Shown: positions 15,759 through 25,024, counted from the stretch's first letter. The stretch: DNA of 57,035 nt from Ruminococcus sp. (GCA_017543335.1 JAFYGE010000064.1:1-57035), one strand, 5' to 3'. Notes: generated by a model from the sequence alone, not told the origin. Made by a program: numbers and translations.

Positions 15759-16514
15759 TCACACTTTGTTGAGTGCCGCCTTGTAACGCAGGCGGAGCTT
15801 ATCTGTGATAAGAGCTATAAATTCTGAATTAGTTGGTTTGCCCTTTCCGGTATCTACAGTATATCCGAAAAAGGAATTAAGAGTGTCAACATCACCTCTG
15901 TCCCAAGCTATTTCTATAGCGTGACGGATAGCTCTTTCGACTCTTGATGACGTTGTGGAATGAACTCCGGCAACAGTAGGATAGAGCAGTTTCGTAACGC
16001 TGTCGAGCAGCGTTGAATCCTTTACTGAATAGAGTATCGCAGTCCTTAAATAATGATAACCCTTTATATGTGCCGGAACTCCAAGCTGGTGTATCATATC
16101 GGTAACGACGATCTCCATATCACTGCTGAGACTGTTTGCCCTGTCTCCGAGTGCAGAGCTTATAGCCTCGCAGAGATCATCAGCACTGTAAGGTCTTAGA
16201 AGGAACTTTGCAGCTCCGTTTTCCATTACCTGACGTTCTATGAACTCGTTATCGTGGTCTGATGTTACTATAAATATCGGATGCTTGCCTCCAAGCTCTT
16301 TTACTCTTTTCATTATCATGACCACGTCACCGTTACGAGCGGTTATATCAAGTACAGCGACATCGGGCGAATCGTTCTTTATGGATTCGTATATTACACT
16401 ACAGTCCTTTCTGCGTGTATAAGCATACATTCCTCTCTCCCTGAGTTTGTTTGCGATACTTACACCAGTTTCGGCAGAATCATCACCGATAAGTACTTTT
16501 ACCTTGTCGTTCAT
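15759..16514 (-). CDS. spo0A: Spo0A-family response regulator with degenerate receiver
   Basis: 251 residues. The C-terminal DNA-binding domain (about 145-251) is highly conserved: LGVPAHIKGYHYLRTAI, TTSSRVERAIRHAIEIAW, KPTNSEFIALITDKLRL. The N-terminal receiver keeps the acidic pair Asp11-Asp12 and the phosphorylatable Asp56. However the usual D-x-x-M-P after it is DITARNGD, and the conserved Lys before Pro is Arg (FLLRPYS near 105). Phosphorylation may therefore be weak or altered. Spo0A is the master regulator of sporulation and of stationary-phase change in Clostridia. No sporulation gene neighbours appear here (spoIVB or recN often do). The ribosome binding site is GGGAGG. Confidence 0.92.
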   Translation of the reverse strand: MNDKVKVLIGDDSAETGVSIANKLRERGMYAYTRRKDCSVIYESIKNDSPDVAVLDITARNGDVVMIMKRVKELGGKHPIFIVTSDHDNEFIERQVMENGAAKFLLRPYSADDLCEAISSALGDRANSLSSDMEIVVTDMIHQLGVPAHIKGYHYLRTAILYSVKDSTLLDSVTKLLYPTVAGVHSTTSSRVERAIRHAIEIAWDRGDVDTLNSFFGYTVDTGKGKPTNSEFIALITDKLRLRYKAALNKV

Positions 16515-16581
16515 TGTTTTATACCTCCCTTTATTCTTGCGGCATCCGCCAGAATAATGTATATTCTGCGGCTACAATCAA

Positions 16582-16610
16582 TATGATACCACATATGACA
16601 ATAAGGGGCA
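16582..16610 (-). promoter_or_regulatory. Possible spo0A promoter
   Basis: TTGCCC (16605-16610), 17 nt, TATCAT (16582-16587) on the minus strand. The leader can form a hairpin with arms ATTCT and AGAAT around GCGG/CCGC (about 16537-16559), just before the GGGAGG site. Confidence 0.45.
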
Positions 16611-16694
16611 ACGATTTATTTCAATGAATTATGTAAATATCAGCTGTAAAATGGCGAGGCAATGCAGGAGATATTATAAATGTCGGAAAAAACG

Positions 16695-18008
16695 TTATCT
16701 TTTCTTTTTTCGTCCTTTCGCAAGTATGCCTTCAGTAATATTGCGGACTTTTGTTCCCGGCGGGAACATTTTGTCGGCGAGCTTATAAAGCGAGTTTCTC
16801 TCATCAGCTCCGGAGGAATACGGAACAAGCTCCGGTTCTTTTACGGAAGCTCCCCACTTTTTCAATGCATCAGCCGACATATATGGACGGAACAGCTCAC
16901 GGTCTGAGGCACTGCAATATCCCTCAAGGAATTTCAGCGGCAGCTCACAGCCTTTAGTTCCGAATTTTTTAAGTGTTTCTCCGAAATGCTCATCAAGGAG
17001 CATTTCGAGGTCATCAGCACCTTCAAGAGCCTTTTTATCGGAATTCAAGGCTTCTATAATGAGTCTGGCTCTTGGTGAAAGCTCAGGCTTATCGCTGCAA
17101 AGCCTGTAAGCTCCGAGGACGAGGAATCCCAAAGCTTTTCCGTCGCCGCATATATCGCTAAGCGGAGTTTTATTCTGAGGAATATCGAAGCAGTATGCGG
17201 AGTAAAGACCGAGTATGCACTGTATAGCAAGGTACTCGGACGAATCAGAATTGTAGAGTATCTTTTCCTTTATGAATCCGGCTATACGTCCTGAACGCTC
17301 CATCAGCTGGATCGCAGGAGCTATAAGAAGTGCCTTTGAGCCTTTCATTATTGAAAGCTCTACATCAAACGCAACATCGCTTCCGCAGTTTATGAGCTTA
17401 TTTGCCGAAGCTCCGGACTTTTCCAGCACCGGTGCATACCAGCTTCGTGCATCTGCATCTTTCAGCTCAGACAGTATTACAAGACCGTCATAGGTGCTGT
17501 AACCGCAGTTTTCAAGTATCGCCTGTATGGTTTCACGGGGATAAACACTCTCGGAGTATATTATAACTCGCTTTTTATTTCTCTTAGCCTCACGGAAAAG
17601 AGTTTTTCCGCATTCTCTCGGGAAAGAAAAATGCTCTATAAGCTCACATTCACGCTCCATGAGACGTTTTTTGCCCTCCGGACTTATCTTGCTGAGCTTT
17701 GCGAAAATATCATATATCTTTTCAAGAGTTACCTTTGTGCGGACTCCGTATTTCTTCTCAGCAGCTTCTTCGGCAGCAGTACGAAGCTCGGTAAACGACT
17801 TCTTTCCGCTCACATCGAACATGGAGTAATCTTCCTCCATAAACATGAAAAGGCAGTTCTTCTGAAGAAACGGAGTCATTATAAGAACGTCCTCCAACCT
17901 GAAGCTCACAGCCTTGAAATTGCTGTCGGAAACGCTTCCGATAAGCTTTGACATAAGCTGCTCCTGAGTTTCAGAAGGCTTGCGGCTGAGCTTTTTTTCA
18001 CCGAACAT
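16695..18008 (-). CDS. HAD-like protein lacking the catalytic aspartate
   Basis: 437 residues. The N-terminal 240 resemble large HAD hydrolases: AVSFRLEDVLI near 33-43 stands where the family has FDVFDTL, RVIIYSESVYP near 150 replaces the SD motif, and KLINCGSDVAFDVE near 212 replaces GDxxxxD. The nucleophile Asp is Arg and other acidic residues are missing or shifted, so it is probably not a phosphatase. The C-terminal 200 residues are helical without a motif I know; the end is Lys/Arg-rich. It starts 21 nt after the GH26 stop with AGGAGG, and is the last gene of the GH95-GH26 operon. The role is unknown. Confidence 0.65.
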   Translation of the reverse strand: MFGEKKLSRKPSETQEQLMSKLIGSVSDSNFKAVSFRLEDVLIMTPFLQKNCLFMFMEEDYSMFDVSGKKSFTELRTAAEEAAEKKYGVRTKVTLEKIYDIFAKLSKISPEGKKRLMERECELIEHFSFPRECGKTLFREAKRNKKRVIIYSESVYPRETIQAILENCGYSTYDGLVILSELKDADARSWYAPVLEKSGASANKLINCGSDVAFDVELSIMKGSKALLIAPAIQLMERSGRIAGFIKEKILYNSDSSEYLAIQCILGLYSAYCFDIPQNKTPLSDICGDGKALGFLVLGAYRLCSDKPELSPRARLIIEALNSDKKALEGADDLEMLLDEHFGETLKKFGTKGCELPLKFLEGYCSASDRELFRPYMSADALKKWGASVKEPELVPYSSGADERNSLYKLADKMFPPGTKVRNITEGILAKGRKKKR

Positions 18009-18029
18009 AATCGTCCTCCTTTCCCGATA

Positions 18030-19742
18030 TCATCCTGCTTTTGTTGTAACAGCTTCTGTAGCGGAAGCAGCCTGAGTGCTCTCAGCAGCTGCTGCTTCGG
18101 TTACGGTTTCAGTATTCACAGACAGTTTTCCGCCGCTGCAAAGCTTCTTGTACTCATCGAGAGTTAAAGCACCGTCTGAGTTATATGTGCGGACGAGAGT
18201 TTCTTTGCTCGTATATTTTTCGGAATAAGAACCCTTTTCGTCCTCGATATACTCACCAAACCAGAGTCCGAAGAACGACCATATAGCATTGTCACGGAAG
18301 GAGCTGTCAACATCCGGTACACTTCCGCACTCGCTTATAGCAACGAGCTTGCCCTTTCCGGCAAATTTCTGTACAGCAGCAAAGCTCTCGTAGAACTTGT
18401 CGCCGTAGTCACAGGAATCGGACATATATATGTCAACAGCTGCAATATCGTATCTGCTCTTATCCACAAGAGTACTTTCGCTCTGACCATTCCATATCCA
18501 TATGAGATTATCAAGCTCGAAATACTCGGTCAGACGAACATAAATAAGGTCCCAGAGCCATTTGTAGGCATCAGCTCCGGAAGCTCCCCACCAATACCAG
18601 TTTCCGTAGCCTTCCGGAAGCGGTCTCCAGAGCACAGGAACACCTTTATTTTTCAGTGAAGTCAGCTGTCCTGCCATATTATCGATGTCGAGTATGAGGT
18701 CATAGCACTCCTCGGAAATATCTCCCTCGCCGTAAAGACCTCTTATCTCCTCCTGCGTGAGCTTTGCTATATCCTTTTTGGTAACTGCCTTTGCAAGACT
18801 GAAGTCAGTCTCCTCAGTCCTTACTGAACGTTTATCAGAAGGTGAGTTCCAATACCAGCTTGCACACACTATACCGCCGTTTCTGTACCAGTCTGCACAC
18901 GCATCAACGTCCTTGAAGCTCTCATCGTAAGAACCTCCGGGCACTGTCAGGTTGCAGAATCGGATAACAGGGTATTTACCGGTAGTTTTATATATCAGGT
19001 CAAGTTCGGAATTATCATCGTCAGCGGCATACTGTCCGGTTATCATAAATTTTCCGTAATTTTCCGTAAGGAAGCTCATAAGCTCCTTTGCAGACTCGCC
19101 GGCTTTTTTATTTACAGGCTTACCGTCTGCCTCATATTTTATCTCACTGAGAGTCTTGTTATCGGTCAGTTTGAGGTAATCAAGGCAAATATCTCCGTCC
19201 TTTGGACAAACAGTTATCTCAGAACCTCCCTTTGTGAGGAATACTCCGTGAATGGTTATCTGAGTAAATTTTCGTTCTGATGCTGTTGAAAAGTCGGTGA
19301 GCTGAGCTCCGTTAAGAAGCAGCTGACACTGTGTAACTTTGTCCGATTCGATATTGAAAGAAAGGTCGTAATGCTGATTGCTCGGCACATTTATCTTGAA
19401 TGTCAGCGACTGTTTGCCATTTGGTACAAAGCCTGTAACATAGCCCTTACCGCTGAAATTCTCCTTTTCCGCAGCAACTTTCAGACCCTCTTTCAGCTCG
19501 CAGTCCTCAGCCTCATAGAAATCTCCGGTAGCCTGTTTCTGTATCTCAGGTATAGTTACCGGATAATCCGGATACTCTTTATCCGGCACAACCGGCTGTG
19601 TAGTTGTGGGGACAGTCTCAGTCTCCTCGACTATCGGCACAGGTGCATTGTCATCTGATTTTTTCGACTTGCTGCAAGCTGCGACCGATGTAGTGCCCAG
19701 AGCAGCTGCGGCAGCAAGGGATAATATTCTTTTAATGTCCAT
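18030..19742 (-). CDS. GH26 beta-mannanase-like lipoprotein with CBM35-like module
   Basis: 570 residues: lipobox SVAAC near residue 23, Thr/Pro/Glu linker, a CBM35-like beta-sandwich (about 75-190, FYEAEDCEL start and DICLDYLKL end), then a GH26 catalytic domain (about 205-540) and a Thr/Ala tail. GH26 enzymes cleave beta-mannans by a retaining mechanism. The general acid Glu is in LWRPLPEGYGNWYWWG near residue 378 and the nucleophile Glu in ISECGS near 470. The residue usually His just before the acid (RPLHE) is Pro here, an unusual change. It is cell-surface anchored, so it would cut polymer outside while the upstream cytoplasmic GH95 acts on imported pieces. It begins 16 nt after GH95. 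Confidence 0.88.
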   Translation of the reverse strand: MDIKRILSLAAAAALGTTSVAACSKSKKSDDNAPVPIVEETETVPTTTQPVVPDKEYPDYPVTIPEIQKQATGDFYEAEDCELKEGLKVAAEKENFSGKGYVTGFVPNGKQSLTFKINVPSNQHYDLSFNIESDKVTQCQLLLNGAQLTDFSTASERKFTQITIHGVFLTKGGSEITVCPKDGDICLDYLKLTDNKTLSEIKYEADGKPVNKKAGESAKELMSFLTENYGKFMITGQYAADDDNSELDLIYKTTGKYPVIRFCNLTVPGGSYDESFKDVDACADWYRNGGIVCASWYWNSPSDKRSVRTEETDFSLAKAVTKKDIAKLTQEEIRGLYGEGDISEECYDLILDIDNMAGQLTSLKNKGVPVLWRPLPEGYGNWYWWGASGADAYKWLWDLIYVRLTEYFELDNLIWIWNGQSESTLVDKSRYDIAAVDIYMSDSCDYGDKFYESFAAVQKFAGKGKLVAISECGSVPDVDSSFRDNAIWSFFGLWFGEYIEDEKGSYSEKYTSKETLVRTYNSDGALTLDEYKKLCSGGKLSVNTETVTEAAAAESTQAASATEAVTTKAG

Positions 19743-19758
19743 TTATGCTCCTTATAGC

Positions 19759-22077
19759 TTACGCTTTGACTGTATATCTGCTTCCGGCATTTGTATTGAA
19801 TATCACAACGCCGTCCTCGATGCGTGAGCCAACGCTCTCACCGTCGCAGATTATACTTACTACGCAGTTAGCTCTGAGGCGGCATTCTCCGCCCTTATCA
19901 GAAGTTATAACTGCTGTTTTCAACTTGCCCTCTGTCCATTCTATGTCAACACCAAAACCGCCTTTTGCACGAAGTCCGGTGATATGACCGTTCTCCCATT
20001 CGTGAGGAAGAGCCGGCAGAAGATTTATCTCTCCGCAGCTGCATTGCAGAAGTGCCTCAGCTATTGCGGATATACCGCCGAAATTTCCGTCTATCTGGAA
20101 TGGCGGATGAGAATCGAGCATATTCGGATTAGTTGAGTACGCAAGGAGCTTTTTGAGATTTTCGTATACCATGCGGCTGTCGAAAAGTCTTGCCCACATA
20201 TTAGTTATCCACGCACAGCTCCAGCCTGTGTGAGTATCCTCGTGGATGAGTCGGCGTACAAGAGTAGCTCTTGCCGCATCAGCAAGCTTAGGAGTCTTAT
20301 AAGGTGAGATAATGTCAGCAGGATGAAGTCCGAAAAGCTGGGAGACGTGTCTGTGACCGGCTTCTGTTTCGTCATAGTCCTCTGACCACTCCATTATCTG
20401 TCCGTACTTTCCTACTTCCGGCTGAGGTATCTTCTTTAGCATTTTTTTGAGCTTATTTGCGAATTTTTCGTCCTTACCGAGTATAGCAGCTGACTTGATA
20501 ACGTCATTGAAAAGTACTGTGATTATCTGTGAGTCCATAGAAGGTCCGGCACAGATACAGCCCTTAACTCCGTTGGCGGTGATGTAGGTATTCTCCGGAG
20601 ACACAGAAGGACAGGTCACCAGATGTCCCTTACCGTCGTCTATGAGGAACTGCACAAAGAATTCGGCAGCCTCTTTCATAAGGTGGTACTTCTCTGCAAG
20701 GAATTCCTCATCGAGAGTGTACTCGTAGTGTTCAAAAACATGAAGAGCGAGCCATGCTCCGCCCATAGGCCATAAAGTCGCAGGCTTCCACTCGTCCTGA
20801 GGAGCTGTATCTCCCCATATATCGGTATTATGGTGACATACGAACCCCTTGTCTATGCCGTACATCTCTTTAGCTGTGATACGTCCGTTTTCGCAGACTC
20901 TCTCCAGCAGATCAAAAAGCGGCAGGTGGCACTCGGAGAGATTACAGCTCTCTGCCGGCCAGTAGTTCATTTCCGTATTTATATTTACAGTGTACTTGCT
21001 TCCCCATGCAGGCCACATTTCCTCGTTCCAGATGCCCTGAAGGTTCATAGGCTGAGTACCTGTACGGCTCGCAGAGATCATAAGATAGCGTCCATAGTTA
21101 AAATACAGCTCGATGAGCTTGTTATCGTGGATAAGACGTATACACTCTCTGTTATCGAGCTCGTCACCTTTAAGGCGGTCGATACGTTCATCAGTGGTCA
21201 TCGAAGCTATATCAGCATCACTGTTGTCTTCAAGGGAAAGCTCCACACGGTCAAAAAGAGCTTTATAGTCATTGATATGGCGGTAGAGCAGCTCGTCGTA
21301 TTCGCAGCCCAGAGCCATTTCAACGTCCACCTCAGCGGACTCCTCATAGTGTTCGCTGTAAAAGCTTGTTCTTACTGAGAGTACTATGGTCACTTCGTCA
21401 GCATTTTCAGCACGGAGCTTGCCTCCGACAGTTCTCAGTGTACCGCCCTTTGCCTTTGCTCCGACTATCACAGCAAAGAATATACCGTCACGGCTGCCCG
21501 TACCGCCTGTATATGCGAGCATATTTTTAGCACATGGACGATTATCGTCATAATAGTCATCTCTGCCGTCGATAGAGCAGTCGAGTGTTACCATGCCCTT
21601 GTGGTCAGAGCTGATGTGTATCACCATTACCTCGTCCGGAGCTGATACGAACACCTCACGGGTATAGTTAACGTCATTGCAGTTAAACGATACTCTTGCG
21701 ACAGCCTCAGATATATCAAGACTTCTTGAATAGTCCTTAGCTCTGCCGTTTAGCTCCATATTTATCTTGAGGTTACCGAGAGGCATATAGTGTCTCATAT
21801 TAGGAGTTACGCCCTGCATTTTCTCGAAAGCGACTTTCTCAGCAGCGGCAACATCTCCGGCAGCAAGCAAGCTGCGGACTTCTGCGAGTCCCTCTTTAGC
21901 GTCCGGATTTACTCTGTGACGCAGTCCGCCCGACCATATAGAGTCCTCATTTAGCTTTATCACTTCCTCGGCAGTTCCGCCGAATATCATTCCGCCTATT
22001 CTGCCGTTTCCGACCGGTAATGCCCAGTTGAAATCTTCGGCAGGCTTGTTGTAATTAAGTAGTGTTTCTTTTGACAT
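19759..22077 (-). CDS. GH95 glycoside hydrolase (alpha-L-fucosidase family)
   Basis: 772 residues without a signal peptide, hence cytoplasmic. Family landmarks: LPVGNGRIGGMIFG at the N-terminus, NTEMNYWPAESCNL in the (alpha/alpha)6 barrel, AGHRHVSQLFGLHP, EDTHTGWSCAWITNMWARL and DGNFGGISAIAEALLQ. GH95 enzymes are inverting alpha-1,2-L-fucosidases or alpha-L-galactosidases that remove terminal residues from oligosaccharides such as xyloglucan or host glycans. It is the first gene of the operon; with the GH26 lipoprotein it suggests use of fucose- or galactose-decorated plant polysaccharide. No transporter is encoded here. Confidence 0.93.
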   Translation of the reverse strand: MSKETLLNYNKPAEDFNWALPVGNGRIGGMIFGGTAEEVIKLNEDSIWSGGLRHRVNPDAKEGLAEVRSLLAAGDVAAAEKVAFEKMQGVTPNMRHYMPLGNLKINMELNGRAKDYSRSLDISEAVARVSFNCNDVNYTREVFVSAPDEVMVIHISSDHKGMVTLDCSIDGRDDYYDDNRPCAKNMLAYTGGTGSRDGIFFAVIVGAKAKGGTLRTVGGKLRAENADEVTIVLSVRTSFYSEHYEESAEVDVEMALGCEYDELLYRHINDYKALFDRVELSLEDNSDADIASMTTDERIDRLKGDELDNRECIRLIHDNKLIELYFNYGRYLMISASRTGTQPMNLQGIWNEEMWPAWGSKYTVNINTEMNYWPAESCNLSECHLPLFDLLERVCENGRITAKEMYGIDKGFVCHHNTDIWGDTAPQDEWKPATLWPMGGAWLALHVFEHYEYTLDEEFLAEKYHLMKEAAEFFVQFLIDDGKGHLVTCPSVSPENTYITANGVKGCICAGPSMDSQIITVLFNDVIKSAAILGKDEKFANKLKKMLKKIPQPEVGKYGQIMEWSEDYDETEAGHRHVSQLFGLHPADIISPYKTPKLADAARATLVRRLIHEDTHTGWSCAWITNMWARLFDSRMVYENLKKLLAYSTNPNMLDSHPPFQIDGNFGGISAIAEALLQCSCGEINLLPALPHEWENGHITGLRAKGGFGVDIEWTEGKLKTAVITSDKGGECRLRANCVVSIICDGESVGSRIEDGVVIFNTNAGSRYTVKA

Positions 22078-22125
22078 ATATGATACTCCTTTTCAGGGAA
22101 ATTAACAAAATATTAATATCACTAT

Positions 22126-22154
22126 ATTATATCATAATTATCATGCTTTTGCAA
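22126..22154 (-). promoter_or_regulatory. Promoter of the GH95-GH26 operon
   Basis: TTGCAA (22149-22154), 17 nt, TATAAT (22126-22131) on the minus strand. Confidence 0.7.
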
Positions 22155-22229
22155 ATCTACAGACCGGCATCCGCATGAATTCCGGCATTATAATAAATAA
22201 AACCGCCCTATGTCGGCGACTTTTGGACA

Positions 22230-22266
22230 ATACAACAAAAGGCTGCCGTACCTTAGTACAGCAGCC
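22230..22266 (-). terminator. Terminator of secDF
   Basis: Stem GGCTGC..GTAC / GTAC..GCAGCC (22241-22266) followed on the minus strand by TTTTGTTGT, 12 nt after the secF stop. Confidence 0.85.
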
Positions 22267-22278
22267 ATGATCTTGTTA

Positions 22279-23388
22279 TTACTTCTTGTTATTTTTCTTT
22301 GATGAGCCGTTCTTCTTGCCGGAAGTATTCTTCTTAGCAGCAGGAGCATCCTTCTTTTCAACCGGCTTTTCTTCCTTTGGAGCTTCCTCCTTCTTAACAG
22401 GAGCAGCTTTCTTTTCCGAACCGCCGTTTTCCTTTGCTGCCTCTCTTGCCTTCCACCATGACCATGTTGCAGGTGCAACATAGAGTGATGAGTATGTACC
22501 GGAGATAAGACCGAACATAAGCGGTACAGAGAAGCTGAGAAGTGAATGATAACCGGTTATAAGAACAACGATAGTGATGATAAGCATTGTGCTTATAGTT
22601 GTTATAGAAGTTCTGATAGAACGTGTAAGTGACTGAGTGCAGCTTACATTGATAAGCTCATTAAGAGAAGCCTTTGGCATGAGCTTGCGGTTTTCTCTGA
22701 TTCTGTCGTAGATAACGATAGTATTGTTGATAGAGTAACCGAGAATTGTAAGAAGTACTGCAACGGTATTTGAGTTGAATTCAAATCCGAAGAGAATATT
22801 GATAGTTATTGCAACGAGGAGGTCGTGGCAGAGAGCGAATATTGAGCATACACCTGCTGACCAACCACCTATTCTGCGGAATCTTATAGCGATGTAGATG
22901 ATAACTATAAGAGCTGCGAAAGCAATAGCTACGAGACACTTGATGAAGAACTCACGGCCTGTTGACGGGTTAACGTCGTTTGAGTCAAAGAGTTCGATCT
23001 CATTGTTCGGGAACTTCTCCTGAAGCTTGTTAGTAAGCTCAGACTGCCTGTCGCCTGTGAAGCCTTCCTTTGTGCTGAATGAGATAGTTATCTGCTTGTC
23101 GCCTGTTGAGATACTCTCACCCTTGCGGACGTTAACGGAAGTATCAACGAGTTCCTTAACTGCCTTTTCGACCTCAGCAGTGTCAACATCGCCGCTGTAG
23201 GTATAAGTCATCATAGTACCGCCCTTGAACTCGATAGCGATATTCACGCCTCTGATGATAAGTCCGACGATAAGAGCGATAACAACACCGATAACGATGC
23301 TGAGTATCATTTTTTTCTTTCCGGTGATGTTATAAACCTTTTCAGGCATGAGTGCCTCTATATCCTTTTTAGTCTTTTTAGTACTCAT
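22279..23388 (-). CDS. secF: Protein translocase subunit SecF
   Basis: Partner of SecD in the SecYEG-associated complex that uses the ion gradient to pull secreted proteins across the membrane. 369 residues: first membrane helix (about 28-48), EFKGGTMMTYTY and a small periplasmic-side domain, then five helices from about 160 with FALCHDLLVAITINILFG, SINNTIVIYDRIREN and TSITTISTML. The last 55 residues form a long Lys/Glu/Ala/Pro tail (repeated KKxxAPxxEKPVEKK) that is much longer than in standard SecF and is positively charged, perhaps binding ribosomes or lipids. The ATG overlaps the secD stop by 4 bp. Confidence 0.95.
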   Translation of the reverse strand: MSTKKTKKDIEALMPEKVYNITGKKKMILSIVIGVVIALIVGLIIRGVNIAIEFKGGTMMTYTYSGDVDTAEVEKAVKELVDTSVNVRKGESISTGDKQITISFSTKEGFTGDRQSELTNKLQEKFPNNEIELFDSNDVNPSTGREFFIKCLVAIAFAALIVIIYIAIRFRRIGGWSAGVCSIFALCHDLLVAITINILFGFEFNSNTVAVLLTILGYSINNTIVIYDRIRENRKLMPKASLNELINVSCTQSLTRSIRTSITTISTMLIITIVVLITGYHSLLSFSVPLMFGLISGTYSSLYVAPATWSWWKAREAAKENGGSEKKAAPVKKEEAPKEEKPVEKKDAPAAKKNTSGKKNGSSKKNNKK

Positions 23389-24797
23389 TCTGCATCACCT
23401 CCGTAAAGCTTTTTACTTTTAAAGCATTTGAACTTTGAAAGTGATGTAACCATAAGTCTTGAAGCGAACACACCCATTACGAAGTTGAGTATAACACCTG
23501 CGAGGAGTGTGAAGCCGAATGAGTAAACGAAACCTTCAGCAGTTGCTCCGAACATGAAGAATATAGTCTTGTTGAGTATCTTTGAGAAGAAGCTTGAAGG
23601 AACACCGAATGCACCCATAAGGATAACAGCGATGATAACGTTTGTTATGTTACCGTCAAGGATAGCAGAGAAAGCTCTCTTGTAAGCGACCTTGATAGCA
23701 CCATCGAGGCTCTTGCCTGATTTGAGCTCTTCCTTGATACGCTCACCTGTGATGATATTAGCGTCAACGCCCATACCAACAGCGAGGATGATACCTGCGA
23801 TACCGGGGATAGTAAGAGTTGAACCCGGCATGAATCCGAACCAGCCTGTTACGAATGCGATAGAACCTGTGATCTGTCCCATAAGAGCGAGAACTGCAAC
23901 GAATCCCGGAAGTCTGTAAAGGAATACCATATATACTGCGATAAATGCAAAAGCAATACCGGCAGCAAGAAGTATAGCATCGAGTGAACCCTCACCCATT
24001 GTAGGTGAGATAGTATTTGTGCTCTTTGTCTCCATTTTGAAAGGAAGAGCACCGCCGTTGATCTGGTCAGCGAGCTTCTTAGCTGAATCGTAAGTAAAGT
24101 CACCGGTGATAACAGCACTTCCGTCTGTGATAACTGCATTTACGGAAGGAGCAGAGATCTGCTCATCATCCATCCAGATAGCGATCGGAACGCCTGAGCT
24201 CATAGCCTGACTTGTAGCGTTTGCGAATTTTTCTTTACCTGTATCTTTAAGTTCAAGCTCAACAACATATTCCATCTGCTTGGATTCTTCGTTGTTCTGA
24301 TGACGTACTGAAGCTGACTCTACATCTCCGCCCTTTAAAACCACTTCACCGGTGTAAGCGTTCTTACCTGTTACGTCGGTAGTAGTCTCAGTACCCATAC
24401 GGAAAGTGAGCTCAGCCATTTCGCCGAGTTCCTTTACGGATGACTCAGGGTCGAAGTCTTCTTCGCCTGCCTGCCAAGGGAAACGAACAATAATTCTGTT
24501 ACTTTTGCTGTCGCTGTAGACCTCACTGTCTGTGATACCCAGAGATGAAAGTCTGGTCTTGATGATCTCTGTAGCAGCATCGAGCTGAGCAGAAGATGCA
24601 TCATAGTCATCTGCTGGCTCAAAAGTAGCGTCAACACCGCCCTTGATATCGATACCAAGACGGATGTCGTCAACACCCTTGATTATAGTTTTCGGTATAT
24701 CACCATATCTGTAGTCTACACCGAAAATAGCAGAGCATGAAAACAGTGCGATAATAGCAACGACAATGAAGAAAGTTGATTTGCCGATCTTTTTCAC
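23385..24797 (-). CDS. secD: Protein translocase subunit SecD
   Basis: 470 residues: N-terminal helix, DIRLGIDIKGGVDATFEP (the SecD D-x-G-G motif), a large extracytoplasmic P1 domain to about 265, and six helices. Conserved IPGIAGIILAVGMGVDANIITGERIKEEL lies in two blocks near 330-360. The start is taken as GTG (24797): AGGAGG is 8 nt before it, while the TTG two codons upstream is only 2 nt from it. It is cotranscribed with secF. It acts at the membrane late in protein export. Confidence 0.95.
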   Translation of the reverse strand: MKKIGKSTFFIVVAIIALFSCSAIFGVDYRYGDIPKTIIKGVDDIRLGIDIKGGVDATFEPADDYDASSAQLDAATEIIKTRLSSLGITDSEVYSDSKSNRIIVRFPWQAGEEDFDPESSVKELGEMAELTFRMGTETTTDVTGKNAYTGEVVLKGGDVESASVRHQNNEESKQMEYVVELELKDTGKEKFANATSQAMSSGVPIAIWMDDEQISAPSVNAVITDGSAVITGDFTYDSAKKLADQINGGALPFKMETKSTNTISPTMGEGSLDAILLAAGIAFAFIAVYMVFLYRLPGFVAVLALMGQITGSIAFVTGWFGFMPGSTLTIPGIAGIILAVGMGVDANIITGERIKEELKSGKSLDGAIKVAYKRAFSAILDGNITNVIIAVILMGAFGVPSSFFSKILNKTIFFMFGATAEGFVYSFGFTLLAGVILNFVMGVFASRLMVTSLSKFKCFKSKKLYGGDAE

Positions 24798-24896
24798 GGT
24801 CAATGCCTCCTAATTATTTCGGACTTTTTCTCCGGCATGACAGATACGCTGCCGGCAGTACGTCCTTTTATTTCTGTCTCTGTGACAATTACAATT

Positions 24897-24925
24897 ATTG
24901 TACTATATTTTTGCATAAAAGTCAA
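24897..24925 (-). promoter_or_regulatory. Promoter of secDF
   Basis: TTGACT (24920-24925), 17 nt, TACAAT (24897-24902) on the minus strand. Confidence 0.7.
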
Positions 24926-24996
24926 GTATATAAGGAATAAATATTAATAATTCAAAATTATGCACAATTGTATCTGCGATTAATTTTGCATAATGC

Positions 24997-25024
24997 ATAA
25001 ATCCCCCATTCACTGGAATGGGGG
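24997..25024 (-). terminator. Terminator of the ATP synthase operon
   Basis: Stem CCCCCATTC/GAATGGGGG (25003-25011, 25016-25024), 7 nt after the atpC stop. The T run after it is weak (ATTTATG), so termination may be partial or the hairpin may serve to end processing. Confidence 0.65.

Noticed and set aside
18460-18468. Exact DnaA box TTATCCACA; also at 39008-39016 and 54435-54443
   Set aside because: Single copies inside coding regions of GH26, the sugar transferase and ppk2; no clustering, so chance or isolated sites.
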